From the NCBI GenBank assembly GCA_028023455.1, contig JAQFVV010000013.1:11508579-11572578 (forward strand): a DNA stretch of 64,000 nt, read 5' to 3'. Shown piece after piece: positions 12,851 to 24,538 of this stretch (its first letter is position 1; every line of letters begins with the position of its first letter). The notes under the pieces are model-generated. The model did not search any database. It was not told the DNA's origin and worked only from the letters and a program-made list of their open reading frames with translations. This stretch comes from Epiperipatus broadwayi (taxonomy: Eukaryota > Onychophora > Udeonychophora > Euonychophora > Peripatidae). The position numbers and the translations under genes are program-made.

Positions 12851-12895
12851 ATATATATATATTAAGTTCTGCCAAAAACAGAACTTAATATATAT
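12851..12895. repeat. Palindrome: TA-rich hairpin, also left arm of the copy A target
   Basis: ATATATTAAGTTCTG and CAGAACTTAATATAT flank a CCAAAAA loop, so this forms a hairpin by itself. The segment 12869-12895 (beginning CTGCCAAAAACAG) is also the inverted complement of 15065-15093 on the far side of the 2.2-kb element. Before insertion these two arms would have formed a palindrome of about 50 bp with a (TA)n centre. Confidence 0.8.
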
Positions 12896-14501
12896 TATAA
12901 CGGTCCAGGCGCCACCAGTCCATTTGAATCTGGAAAATTTATAGAGTAGGCAGATATGCGCTGTTAAAGATCCAACCTTTATTTCTTATTTCGACCATTA
13001 GCCCCAGTCACTAACTCAGAGAGACGCAGAGATTTATAAAATACGAATTCTTATCTAAAAATATTTTCAATATTAAAAAAAAAAAAAAAGGAAGCCACTG
13101 CCAGTAATAACACACACAAACATTTATTTAATATATATAAAATTTAGCATTGTTATTTTAGTCTAACTTTTATTTTTTTTACAAACATTATAAGTTATTT
13201 TACTTTAGATTTTAATTTACAATTTAACTGTTTTTATTTTATTTTAAAAGTTCGCACAGATAAGATTAATATTTATTAGAGTGTCGAGTATGAATAGACT
13301 ACATAGATTGCATTTGAAAAAAAAATTCTATCCCTTATTTAACCTTAGGTCAAAAGTTCGCAGCCCAACCGTCAATCGATCTTATATATCGATGTATTAA
13401 ATGCAGTATGAATACAACAGCACAAAATACCATTCTGTCAGGAATGTACATCTGAACAGCATGGTTAAGAAGACATTGACTCTCGCCCAGACAGAAATGC
13501 TACATCTGTCTGGTAAAAAGAACAATAAAAAAACTCCATAGGAAAGGATGGCGTTTTCCATTTTACTATCCCCTTCCATAGGCAAAAAGGGTATGCAGCA
13601 TAATATGCAATCCTGCACGTAGCGAATCTCATACTATTATCTACTAATTACACCAATATATCTAATCCATTGACCCAATTTAACTACGAAACAAATAACC
13701 CAAGATTAACCCTCCCTTAATTAATTAATATAATTTTACAAATCTATATAGCCATTCATGCCAGAATTAAATTTAACATTTATATAATTTCGCACAGATG
13801 AATTTTATAATAGTTTGTTTTATAATGTTGAGTATAGATCGGCTACATAGATTACATGGTTAAAACCATTTCAAAATAAACATAAACAATCAAAATATAA
13901 AATCATTGATGGAATTGCAGAGGGAAATTTACAAGAAACCCAATGGCATTCATCATAAGATGCCGCATTGACACAAATAACTTAAAAGACATCTGAATAA
14001 ATACATTTTAGATACTCACCATAAGGTATCATTATTTACTGAATGTCTATAAATTTTAATCGAATATGAAACAAAAACATAATTAAACATAAACTAATCT
14101 ATGCAAGCATCTATACCCAACTTAAATTTAATGCAGTTAAATAATTTATACAATAAATATTAATAGAAAAAAAAATGGAAATGATTTAACAAACAAATAA
14201 TACAATCAATCAAAATAATTAATAAATAATTTAGTTTGGTCAGATAGGCAATACTATTGCCATAATGTAAATATTGGGAAAGTTTTATATTTAGTGTTCA
14301 TGAATTTTTAAAGTTCTTACGGTTTTAAAAGGTCCATATTTTGTACTTGCTTGTAATTTTGAACGTGTATTCCCACGCCATCCTGAAGAGATTGGTATCC
14401 AGTTAGCCATTTGTCCTTTATGATAGATGGTATTTTTCCGGGCCTTGATGTCCTGTGGTTCACAATATAGAAAAACGATGTTTCATTTTTCAAGAACAAC
14501 T

Positions 14502-14534
14502 GAAGGAATTGAAAATGTGTCTTTCAATCCCTTC
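14502..14534 (-). repeat. Conserved hairpin downstream of the copy A TATA box
   Basis: GAAGGAATTGAAA and TTTCAATCCCTTC form a 13-bp stem with one mismatch or wobble and a short loop. The same hairpin exists in copy B with a different loop, about 60-80 bases after the TATA box on the element strand. Retention in both copies suggests a structural role in the transcript. Confidence 0.65.
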
Positions 14535-14590
14535 TCCTCCAACTCTCTCCGACTTAACACATATCTAACCCCACTAATTCACATCTCTTT

Positions 14591-14599
14591 CCTTTTATA
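14591..14599 (-). promoter_or_regulatory. TATA box of TG...CA element, copy A
   Basis: On the minus strand TATAAAAGG, followed by AAAG. The same TTATTATAAAAGGAAAG context recurs in copy B at 55994-56008. Conservation between two diverged copies supports a real promoter that defines the element's sense strand. Confidence 0.6.
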
Positions 14600-15064
14600 A
14601 TAAACTTTAGGATCCAGTGGACATTACATCATGACGATGATGATCTTTTCATTCTGGTCCGTTTCCTGAGGGATTTCTTTTATTGGCTATAAGTTTCTAT
14701 TGTTTTTTTCTCTCCTATCTGACATTTTCTTATATATTTTGAAATGCCCAAGGGCTAGTTCATTTGGACTAATTAAAATAATCATTTCCATTTTGCAATA
14801 ACATTAATTAATTTATTCTACAAACTTAGATATATTTTTATCTTTAAATCTTTACTGAAAATTTAGTTTTAAAATACTTTTTTTCTTCTTAATAAAGTTT
14901 TCGTTTAATAATTTTTCATCTGTGCAATTTTATATATTAGAGTTTAGATGATTTTTAATTTTCAATTTTTAATTCTTAAAAAAAAAAGTTTTTATTTGCG
15001 AACTTTTATTTTTCATGTTTAATTAAAAAATAATAATAATGTAACGGCGTATGTGCCCATTACA

Positions 15065-15093
15065 ATATATATATTAAGTTCTGTTTTTGGCAG
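15065..15093. repeat. Right arm of the palindrome split by copy A
   Basis: ATATATTAAGTTCTGTTTTT then GGCAG, the inverted complement of 12869-12895. It lies immediately outside the CATTACA end of copy A. Confidence 0.8.
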
Positions 15094-16644
15094 AAAATGT
15101 GCAAATTCTGTGTATATAAATAATCAGACATATAAATATATACATTAAGGATGAACAAAAACAAGTTCTAGTCTTACTTATAATTTCAAAAATAATATCA
15201 AAAGCAGATATAAAAACTCAACAGTAACATTACACAATCAAATATGTCAGTGATGTTATCAGTGTTCTGAACATTTTTTTAAAAAGTTTCATTGGCTTCC
15301 ATATCTTCTTGAATGATAAGGTAAAAAAAAAAAAACTGTAAAAGAATCTATCCATATTTTAGAAAAGTTTCACAAAACTATATTATTTTTCTCTTTTATT
15401 ACAATTGAAAACATGAATATATATAAAATATAACTATTTATAGGAACAAATGCTATCAACAAATAAAAATATGTAAATTATGCACAATCTGAACCAACAA
15501 TAATCACATATCCAAAAAAGTTAACACTCATTCTTACATCAATGTTAAATCAACATGGACATATTCATAAATCTGTTTACAATTTGGTATGAATATTTAA
15601 TTCAATAAATTCATTTAAAAACAATTTTGTTGAAAGAAATCAGTGATAAGCCAACTATTTAGAATTCTTGAAATTAGAAAAAAATTGCAAAGTGCAGCTA
15701 ACACCAAATAAATAAATAAAGAAGCAATAAATAAAATCAAAACAGTCTCACTTATAATAAATAATTAACTCATTTATTTTTGTGAAATCACTCGTTTTCT
15801 TTTCTTTTGAATTTAACTTTGGATTTAAAAAAAGTTATTACAAAAATCAACCTAGTTTAGTTGTTTACCAGATCACTTTTAATTGAATATTTATTAATCT
15901 AAAGACTATTAGTTTAATTCCAATATTAGTTCTCATTAGTTAGATCAGCAACAGAAAATTATCATTCAAAAGACTGTTCCATACTAACTAAAATATTACT
16001 ATTAAAAGATGATCATATTTAAAAAACATAAATAAAGTCTGAAACTTTTTTCTAAAAAAATTCTTTAACAATCGTAATAAGATGAGGGAAGTAATCCAAC
16101 ATGAAACTATAAGTAAAATGCTACCATCACAAATCAAATTAAAGACATATTATAGATTATTAATTGTAATAATAAATAAAAGTATTAAATGTAGTGAAGT
16201 CAAAATTATGTTGTATCTAACTTCATATATAAACAAACAAAAATGCAGACAAACAATCAAAAAACGTAAAATTTGCAAATTTTATAATATTCAAGCAGTC
16301 ATCTGCCTTCTCTGAATACCATGCATGATTATGCTTAAAAAAAGTAAAATTTGTAAATAAATGTTATATCCTAATAGCCATTTTTTTTATCAGATAATAG
16401 TGTACATGATTATATATATATATATTAATTAAATTTCTTCAGTTTATGTTGAAAACACATTTAATGTATTCTTCTTTTATTATACTTTCTGAATTTGATG
16501 TGCAGTATTTTGCTTAATAAAATATTTTCTGAGCATAATGCCAAACATTTTACAAAATTTTAGAGCATATTAACAGCTGATAATGATTGAAAAACACCAA
16601 ACTAATAATTAGAGTTCATAATTTCTTGATACCAAGACCACTAT
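15094..16644. other. A/T-rich stretch, nothing recognised
   Basis: (TA)n near 16411 and scattered homopolymers only. A 77-codon frame at 16082-16315 has no recognisable features and looks like chance. Confidence 0.4.
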
Positions 16645-16720
16645 TATGTTGGGTCGAGTGGTTAGCACAGTTGCCTTACAAGCAGTTGTCCCAGGTTTGC
16701 AAATTCACTTCCTGGCCGAT
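16645..16720 (+). repeat. tRNA-Val-like SINE head or tRNA pseudogene
   Basis: The segment contains GAGTGGTTAGCACAGTTG (A-box-like), an anticodon-arm-like TTGCCTTACAAGCAG and AGGTTTGCAAATTC (B-box-like) with tRNA spacing. The anticodon-loop CTTACAA resembles a valine tRNA. The acceptor stem does not pair and the T-arm is degenerate, so it is not a functional tRNA gene. It could be the 5' part of a SINE whose body is the following A/T-rich DNA. Confidence 0.55.
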
Positions 16721-19231
16721 GCTTTGACACATGAAATATATATATTGCTTAAAGATTATTTGTCAGACATTTCATTATTTATTGAATTTTAAAAATAAAA
16801 ATATGGTAATTATTATTTTTTCTTATTCTCATTGCTTTGGTAAATGCATGAGTGAATACACACTCAGTAAAATATATGTAAATGTATCTTGTCAATTTAT
16901 TATTAACTATATTCTTATTATTTTTTGAAATTTTGTTTATACTATAATTTTAAATTATATATATATATATATTGTGCCCATTTCAATTTAGCCAGTGGCA
17001 TGAAAAAAAATATGGAACAAAAATCAGCATCACATTTTTATATAGGAAGGGAAGCTGTAGGACACTCAAGTTTAAACTCTACAGGATCAAATCCCAAAAG
17101 CCTAAGACAGAAAGAGTGTGGGAAAAACATTTATGTTCTTTATTTGTTTGTGTGAAAAACAAAACTCAAAAAGAGTAGTACCCCCCTTTTGAATATTTAA
17201 TAGTAATTAAATTTTTAACAGTAAGATTATAACATATATATGCAGTTGTCTGTGGTGGACAAGCTATTTAATTTGTCATTTTCATATTTCAAATATTAAC
17301 TTTCTTCAAAATTAATCTTCACTTGCTAAATTCTACTATTTTATTCTCTTTTTCTATTTTGTTTTCTATGGTTATAATTTAAGTTTCAAAGTTCTACTAA
17401 GAATTTAATTTTAAATATTAAAATTATAGTTTCTAAGAAGCATGCAGATTATTTTAATAGGCCAGTTTTTTATAAATGATTTGAATGACAGTATAGGTGA
17501 ATATATTGCATAAATAAATCTAGTTACACGTATAGAAAAAAAACCAATTCTGTTAAATTATACTTTTTTCAAAGGCTTTGTTGTTATAAATACTTCTTGT
17601 TTATATCTGTGTTTATTAAACTCACAAGGTAAGAAGTCCAGCTGAAAATCTTATATCAAAGAGATCAAAGAGAAGAGATAGAATTTTATGCTTGTAAATT
17701 TGTGATCAAGGTGGAAAAAAAAACAGAGTAATTTATCCAGAAATCATATCAGTATGAGTTTACTATTTTTTTTTACCAGCAGTTAAAGAAGAACATATGA
17801 CCAGTCTAATTAGATGATTTGAGAAAAATAAAAATATAAAAGATTCTGGAAAGTCAATTAGATTAGATTTTAAATATTGAAACTGGGGAAAAGACAAGCT
17901 TTAAATTCTGCAAGATATCAATTTGAAATTATTTTTTATATAAAATTTTTTTTGAAGATTTATATAAGCTAAATGGTAGGTTAAAATCTATATATATATT
18001 GTCTGGCTATCCAACCAGCCATCAATCAGCCAACACATCATATAAAAATGTCTGAATCAAAAGTATTCTATACCTTATGACTAATTGGGAGAAATAAGAT
18101 TGAAGTGACTGACTGCTCACCCATGTTTTAAATAGAAGAAAACATTCACCTGCATTTGGATGCTGAATGAAAATAAATAATCTGCTGATAAGTACTAAAC
18201 CATGCTATTTCAGTTATTCCGGTGACTGAATTTAAACCCCAGCAAAAATTATAAATATGAGAACAGATATCCTCCATCTATTAAAAGAATCATGCTGAAC
18301 TGGAAAAGAAGAAACAGTTCCAGTGCCAAATGGTTGCTACTGAAGCAAATAACTTCATCATCATCATCACCATAAAAGAATTACAAGCCTCAAGTCAAGA
18401 AAAGAGACTTCCAGTGAACCACAGAAATTGGTCACATACCCATGGTACAGATTGGTATGTGTTTGCTGCAAAATGTATAGACATTTGACAAGCTGAGTTT
18501 GAACTCTTGGAAGCCTCAAGAAAATAAAAGAAACTGGTAATATGAATTTTCATTATATATTTTTCTTTTTATGATATCAGGAACTATTAGTAAAATTTTT
18601 AATAATAAAGTTTTATCTTTTCTTATCTCTGAACTTCAAAAACCAAAATCAAGTAAAACCAAGAATTTCTTCAGTAATAGCTATAAGCTTGATTAATGAT
18701 TTTATGTATGCTAAAATTATTATACCCGCTTATTGATGAATTTTGTTTTCTAAAGGGTATTATTGTATATTAATCAAAATTAATGAAATGTTGTTAATAT
18801 GTAAAAGATTTTTTTGCTTTGTATTATTTGTTTTTAAATAATATTTTATTCCTAATGGGGATCAACACACACATACATGGTAATATAATAATACTTGCCA
18901 CATGTATATAATTGTGTATGAATGTGAGAATAATAAACATATAGCATTAAAGATATTAGATTATATTGTTGTTTTTTGAGTTAGCTTAGAAAGGGAGATA
19001 AGTAATTCAAAACTTGTTTCTGGAAATCTTTGACTTTTCAATTTAACTAACACTTTTCCTAATTAATCATTCTACTTTATATGTTAAGTTTAAGATGTAT
19101 AAGAATATAAAAGTATGTGTGCACAAAAAGTGTTTTTTTTTATGAAATATTTTTCTTGTGGATAGAAAATTTTAGCAAATTGTTATCCAAATTGATATAC
19201 ATTATACTATGGTAAATGTTGGATATTGTCA
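16721..19231. other. Mostly A/T-rich; GC-richer patch 18000-18540
   Basis: No gene was recognised. A GGATCAAATCCC motif near 17086 looks like an RNA polymerase III B box but lacks a good A box. The patch 18000-18540 has more balanced composition and a short (ATC)n run near 18356, and may be a worn repeat. (TA)n tracts lie near 16959 and 17988. Confidence 0.35.
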
Positions 19232-19235
19232 TTAA

Positions 19236-20334
19236 CCTTTCCGTAGTTTTTTTTTTTCAAAAAAGAGGCCCAAATTGTAATTTTTACAATTACAGATATA
19301 TGCATATATGCTATCACGTAACTCAAAATATATGAAAAAGAAATGCTAATTTTATTTATTGAATTATAAATATATATAAATCAAAATTCTTGGATCATAT
19401 ATATTCTAAAATATAAATTATATTTTATATGAAAGAAAACCATATTTATATATTTTTTGTCCAAAAAACCCGATGGATATAATGAGGTGAAAAATGAATA
19501 TATATATATGCTATCACGTGACTCAAAATATATGAAAAAGAAATACTAATTTTATTTATTGAATTATAAATATATAATCCAAATTTTTGGATGATATACA
19601 TTCTCTAAAATGTAAATTATATTTTATATAAAAAAAAACCATATTTATATATATTTTTGTCCAAAAAACCTGATGGATATAATGAGGTGAAAAATGAATA
19701 TATATATATTATCACGTGACTCAAAATATATGAAAAATAAATGCTGTTTATTTTATTTATTGAAAATACATTATTATAAAAATATATATAAATCAAGTTT
19801 TGATTCACATACTTTCTAAAACCTAAAATATTTTGTAAAAAAATATGATATTCAAAAATTTATAGATAAGCAAACATCTCGTAATATTGAAAATTTTAAA
19901 TAGACAAAACAACGTTGTATATTTTCAAAATCTACATTATTTTCATAGAAATATTTTTTAAAAAAGAAAAATAAATCATAAATAATTATTATAACTTACC
20001 AATTGAAAGAATAATGCAAATTATTAAAAAAAATTGAAATTATTTTGCAGATAGCAAAGATGAACATTTTTCTCTAATATAAAAAGAGTGACTATGGGGC
20101 TAGATTACCTTCCATGGAATAATGAATAAATCATTAATTATAACTGCCATCTATGTAAAACTTTACAAACTAATACCTGAATCATATACGCATGTGCTAA
20201 AATCGAAAAAACGAAAATATTCGGACAAATCTGCTAACAGTTGTAAAAGGAAATTCAAAATGGGATATTGTGTTGAGTACTAATGGCACAGGTGGCGCTT
20301 TGTCTGCCAATTTGTGTCCCGTTCTAGTGAAGAG
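19236..20334. mobile_element. piggyBac-like non-autonomous element with TTAA duplication
   Basis: TTAA lies at 19232-19235 and 20335-20338. The ends just inside are CCTTTCCGTAGT and, inverted, CTCTTCACTAGA (8 of 12 identical). Exact TTAA target duplications with C-rich terminal repeats are the hallmark of piggyBac transposons. At 1.1 kb with no transposase frame, the element could only move using an enzyme made elsewhere. Internally it holds 199-bp tandem units and, near 20280-20320, GC-richer sequence reading GGTGGCGCTTTGTCTGCC. The terminal similarity is short, so classification is moderate. Confidence 0.55.
19300..19850 (+). repeat. Tandem repeat, period about 199 bp, nearly 3 units
   Basis: TATCACGTRACTCAAAATAT recurs at about 19312, 19512 and 19710, each followed by the same order of words, including TTTTGTCCAAAAAACC and GATGGATATAATGAGG in the first two units. 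The third unit decays after about 19760. The array lies wholly inside the piggyBac-like element. Confidence 0.8.
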
Positions 20335-20338
20335 TTAA

Positions 20339-22802
20339 TGGGAAAGTGGGAAGAATTTAATATTAATCTTATGATTTCAATATAATAACTTATAATTATT
20401 AGCCATATAAATTTTCATTTCTATCTTTAAATTGTGTGTATATGTTAGTAATGCTGTAATAAATGTTAATTTGTTTATTAAACGAGACATATATTTTCAT
20501 TAAGAATATTCTTTATTAGTTGTCATCATTCATCATCACTGGTGAACATTAAGTGTTAAGTTCTAATTTAGATATACTAAAATTAATCAAATAGTTATGA
20601 ATTTCTAAAAAATAAATTTTATGTTAGGCTTAGTTCTAAAGCTGTGGATGGAAGTACCAGCATCATCATCATCATAGATAAATGTTTAAAGGCCATAAAA
20701 ATAATGATTTCATGGATTTGATTACCATTGGTGAGTCATTATAAAATAATAACCACTGTTCCATCATATACATCATTCAAGGATGAGTGAATTGCCATCC
20801 TAAATTGATAGTGTAATACGAGCTAGTAAAACTTATAAAAGTATTAAAATGCATTTATCATATTAAAATCTAAAAGATAATTTTTGTCTGATGAATTTTA
20901 TATGCATGACTAAAGCCTAAGGATGTTTTGGTTTTTCTGAATGTTAGTGCATACAGTGATATGGATCTAAAATCAAAAATCCTACATTTTGTTAGAAATA
21001 AGGTACCAAAGAGATTCAAATCCGGAACATTTGAAAAAGTTATAGAATATAACTTTGTCTAGCTTCAGGTAACCTAGTGGCACTCTGCTAGACCATATTC
21101 ACTCCATATTCACTTAATATAAAACCAAGAGATAAAAGAGAGTAAAATTTACTGTTGGATTTATTGAGGAAATATTTTTATTGAGTTACCAATGTACTCT
21201 CCCACTTGATATTATTTCATGAGTTATAATGCCTTAATAGTTTATTTAAGTTACAATGTGTTCCTAGTTGTTTATTGAGGATACAAGGGCTGCCTAACTA
21301 GAGTTTGAAGTAGGCCAAATACCAGATAACTGAAATGACTAGTTTCTAATTATTATTATTATGATATTATTTTGCCATCTTGTAATTGATTTATATTTAT
21401 CTCATTATCATTTTGTTTTCCCAAGACACAGACATTATATATGTTGTAAAAATCTTGGGGAGAAATTATTTTAGTTACAATGCCTTTGGATGTTTAATTA
21501 AATATTTTGGTTACAATATATGTATATATATTATAAACTTAATTAGTATCGTAGGTCCGATCCATGCTTCTATATATATATATAAAGTTAAAGTATACTT
21601 GCAGTTCAATAAATGATATATATTCTATCCTAATCAATAATTATGAACAAAATGTGAGATTATTACATGCTACATTTGTTTGTGTGAGAGAGGACTTAGA
21701 CAAAATATAACATAGTTCATGGTTACACTGTAAAAATAAAACAATTAAAAATAATAGTTATAAAAGTTCAAAAATATTTTCAGTTACTTTTGTAACCATT
21801 CTTAACTATTAAAAAAATTTTTAATTTGTTTGAAGTAAACATTATATGATATCCTCAGATTTATACATTTTAATATTTGGGCTTTATATGTTAATTAGAT
21901 TTCCTATTACTATTTATAAAAAATTGTTTCTTTGATTTTCCTTTTATTATGTTTTTTCCCCATCAAGTCTAGTTCTTAATCAATTAAAGTTAAGAGTAAA
22001 ATTACATGTTTTCTCACAATCAAAGAAAACAGATGTTGTTATTAAATCATTATTTTTTTAAAACTTGTATATATTTATATAAAAACTGATACTGTATATA
22101 AGACATTGTATTTACACATAATTTGATGTATATTATATTTTTGTATCTAGGTACCATATTTTTTGAATGATTCACCAATTTATTAACATTTATAAAAAAA
22201 GATATTGAACATTACATAATGTTTCATTTTGTGTTTGCCTAATGTTAATAGATTGGTGAATAATTTGAAAATTGATATACCTAAGAAACAAACAATTAAT
22301 ATTGCATATGAAATTATATGTAAATGCAATGCTTCACATATTGGAGCAATAATATCTAGTATTGCTTACAAGAACATTAGTTTTTGTACAAAATATTAAA
22401 AAGTAAAAAAAAATTAATTAGCACTTGGTTTTTTTAAAACCTAAAAATGTAATTTTATTATAATTTTGGTAGCATTAAAGTCCTTCAGGAGCAAGATAGA
22501 AAACATTAAAAAAAAATCAAGGAGGAAAATTTTGAAAATAGAAAAATCTTTAATTAATAAGCAAAGCACAAATATTAACACTTATGATTCTTAATGTGAT
22601 TGTATATATGGCAACTTTAAAATGTTTTAGGAATTAAAAATGTTATAAAAATAACTAAAAGTGCTTCTAAAATTTTAATACTTATTAATATTTAATAATT
22701 TTATTTATTATTAATACGTAATAAAATTATATTACAGAAATAAAATAAATTCTCATTGCATATATATATATAATAAACATCATATTAAGTTATTCTTAAA
22801 AA
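20339..22802. other. A/T-rich stretch with one tRNA-like segment
   Basis: On the minus strand about 21110-20990 contains TGGTCTAGCAGAGTGCC, then GGATTTGAATCTC (B-box-like), spaced like a tRNA-derived repeat head but degenerate. Short CATCAT tracts lie near 20525 and 20662, and (TA)n near 21520 and 21573. No coding region was recognised. Confidence 0.35.
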
Positions 22803-23652
22803 AATGGAAAAGCAGCAGGTCTTGATGAAATACTTGGAAAAACAGTGGTTTTGAAATTGTTTACATCTGGCTTAATCAAACAGGAATCAAGATACTATAC
22901 AAGTTTTATGGCAGAATTGTTAATTTAAATTGATTAAAAGTGAAATCAAAAACTTCTTTAATTCTGGATTTACAGTACTTTGATGATTGTGCTATTTTTG
23001 TCAATTGAAAAGGCAATTTATAGAATGTACTTAATGTTTAGCGTGCATGACATAAAGACTTTGGTTTATTACTCAGTATTCAAAAAAATTTCAATTTCTT
23101 TATCATCCAATGACAGAAAAAAAATTCTCAACAACATTTAGCTCAGAAGGGTATCAATTTAAAAATGTTAACCAGTTATATACCTCAGCAATTTTGTAAG
23201 TAGAAAGGTAGATTTAGAAGCTGAGATACATGCTGCTGCTTTTAACAACTTGAAAGTTAACAGTATTTCATCACAAAAAGAAACTACTGCAACTAAGTTA
23301 AATGTGTATAGAACTGCTATTTTATTTAATTTATTGTATGGAAGTGTGACTACACTCTATCAATACAATAAGAAGGCATTAGAGAAATTTCATTTAATGA
23401 TGCTCCATGAAATTCTAAAAATACCATAAAGGCAAAATGATAAAATCAATGAATACAATTTTCAACTTACTGAATGTGTTATTATAGAATCCACTATTCA
23501 GAAATCAGATCTTCATTGAACTGGACATGTAAAATCAATGAACAACACCCTAAAATGATGCTGTATGGTGAGCATGGTTTTTGTAGGAGAGTTAGACCTT
23601 GTCTACATTATAAGGATTATCTCAAATGCATTCTAAAGAAAAGAACTACAAT
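22803..23652 (+). pseudogene. LINE family X, 3' half (5' part of split copy)
   Basis: Broken frames read GKAAGLDEI (RT motif 0), skip most of the palm, then DDCAIFVN (motif C), FVSRKVDLEAEIHAAAFN, TTATKLNVYRTAILFNLLYG, LEKFHLMMLHEILKIP, LHWTGHVKSM and MLYGEHGFCRRVRP...YKDYLKCILKK. This ordered set is typical of the C-terminal half of a widespread invertebrate LINE protein (normally QLRWAGHVVRM, then LPKQLLYGEL, then RYKDVLK). It stops at 23652, where a second LINE is inserted, and resumes at 29102. A central RT segment is deleted. Confidence 0.75.
23641..23652 (+). repeat. 12-bp target-site duplication, left copy
   Basis: AAGAACTACAAT, identical to 29090-29101. The pair brackets the Tx1-like LINE exactly. 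Confidence 0.9.
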
Positions 23653-23662
23653 AGAAGGAAAT

Positions 23663-24538
23663 ATGGAATCCGTTATTAAATCAAAGTTTAGAACATCTAC
23701 AAAGAAGAAAAATGGTAAGAAATCTTTTTCTCTCTCTTCCTCAATTGAAAACATGTTTGATAACAAAGATCTACCTTTATTAAATGAATCCCAAAAGTTT
23801 GAACAATTTTCATCAAATGATAACAATGTCACAGAGATAGTTTCAAATTTTAAAAATAATCAAGTTAAAAATAGTCGAGTTAAAAAAGTTAGCGATAACA
23901 ATGCTGAAGTTATAACAATGCTTTTAAGAAATTCAAAGAATAAAAAAAGGTCTGTTTTTAATAAATCATTAAATGAAAATGTTGCTAAAATGAATAAATT
24001 TATTTCTAAGAAAGATATTTTTTTATTACAAAATAAATCCAATGATTTTGTGCAAAATGATGACATTATGGAAGGAGAAGATTTCCCACAACTTGATAAA
24101 AATAATATTACAAATGCTAAAAATGATTCATTTGTTTATAACAAATGTAATACTATTAAATCTAGTTTTAATTTTGATATATCCAATAAGAAATCAGGTA
24201 ATGAGATAAATCATTCACTGCTTCAATCACCTTCAGTTATAAGCAACTCTGAAAAAGAATCATATGCTAATATACTCTTAAATCCATGTAATACATCAGG
24301 AATTAATCATGATAACAATTCTTTATCTAATAATAATATATTCAATATTTGTGATGAAGATACATCTCCCTCATTGCAAAATATTTTTAATAATGATTCA
24401 GCCTCGGTGGCTAACTTAGACCAAGATGAAATCAATAGTATTATTTCTCAGTTTAATGAATCTATCCCTGATCAGCTTCTAAGATCTTTCATCAACTACA
24501 CTAATGAAAAATCAATTGTTCTGGCAGTTACAAACTGA
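23663..24538 (+). pseudogene. Tx1-like LINE ORF1, N-terminal part
   Basis: The ATG at 23663 is chosen because it lies just inside the element boundary at 23653. The open frame extends upstream to 23474, but those 63 codons belong to the target LINE (YKDYLKCILKK) and not to this protein. From Met the sequence begins with a basic patch (KSKFRTSTKKKNGKKS), followed by a long low-complexity region rich in Ser, Asn and Asp with no recognised domain. It ends at a TGA (24536-24538). Because the same frame continues open to 25054 with similar composition, the TGA is probably an inactivating mutation. ORF1 proteins of this group bind element RNA. Confidence 0.7.

Larger units (their letters stand above)
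12896..15064 (-). mobile_element. Unclassified 2.2-kb TG...CA element, copy A
   Basis: Homologous, in inverse orientation, to 55534-57803. The paired landmarks include GTAACGGCGTATGTGC (15041-15056), the TATA box, a GAAGGGATTGAA hairpin, CTATGTAG/TCTATACTC words and GTAGGCAGATA. The left end reads TATAACGG for an expected TGTAACG and the right end is CATTACA. 4-bp ATAT copies flank it, but in a (TA)n context. No open frame is shared with copy B, so it appears non-coding. TG...CA ends with a 4-bp duplication and an internal TATA box fit a very long solo LTR. A Ginger-type DNA element (TGTNR ends, 4-bp duplication) is the alternative. Confidence 0.7.

Noticed and set aside
12901-12960. Helitron 5' or 3' end for the 2.2-kb element
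   Set aside because: The ends are TG...CA with 4-bp target duplication (clear in copy B). Helitrons insert between A and T without duplication and end in CTRR.
13397-13618. 73-codon frame in TG...CA copy A resembling 56698-56952 in copy B (YGVFL...RCSISV)
   Set aside because: The similarity is real, but the two frames lie on opposite genomic strands of inverted copies and keep no consistent start. They lie in noncoding element sequence with indels. Treated as nucleotide homology, not a conserved protein.
14317-14499. 60-codon frame with WLTGYQSLQDGVG in copy A
   Set aside because: A related stretch exists in copy B, but it is broken by stops; it lies between the hairpin and later element sequence. 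Too weak for a gene.
16645-16720. Functional tRNA-Val gene
   Set aside because: Acceptor stem does not pair and the T-arm consensus is damaged; only the boxes and anticodon loop are recognisable.
23474-23662. Upstream start for ORF1 of the Tx1-like LINE
   Set aside because: These codons precede the element boundary defined by the target duplication and belong to the older LINE.
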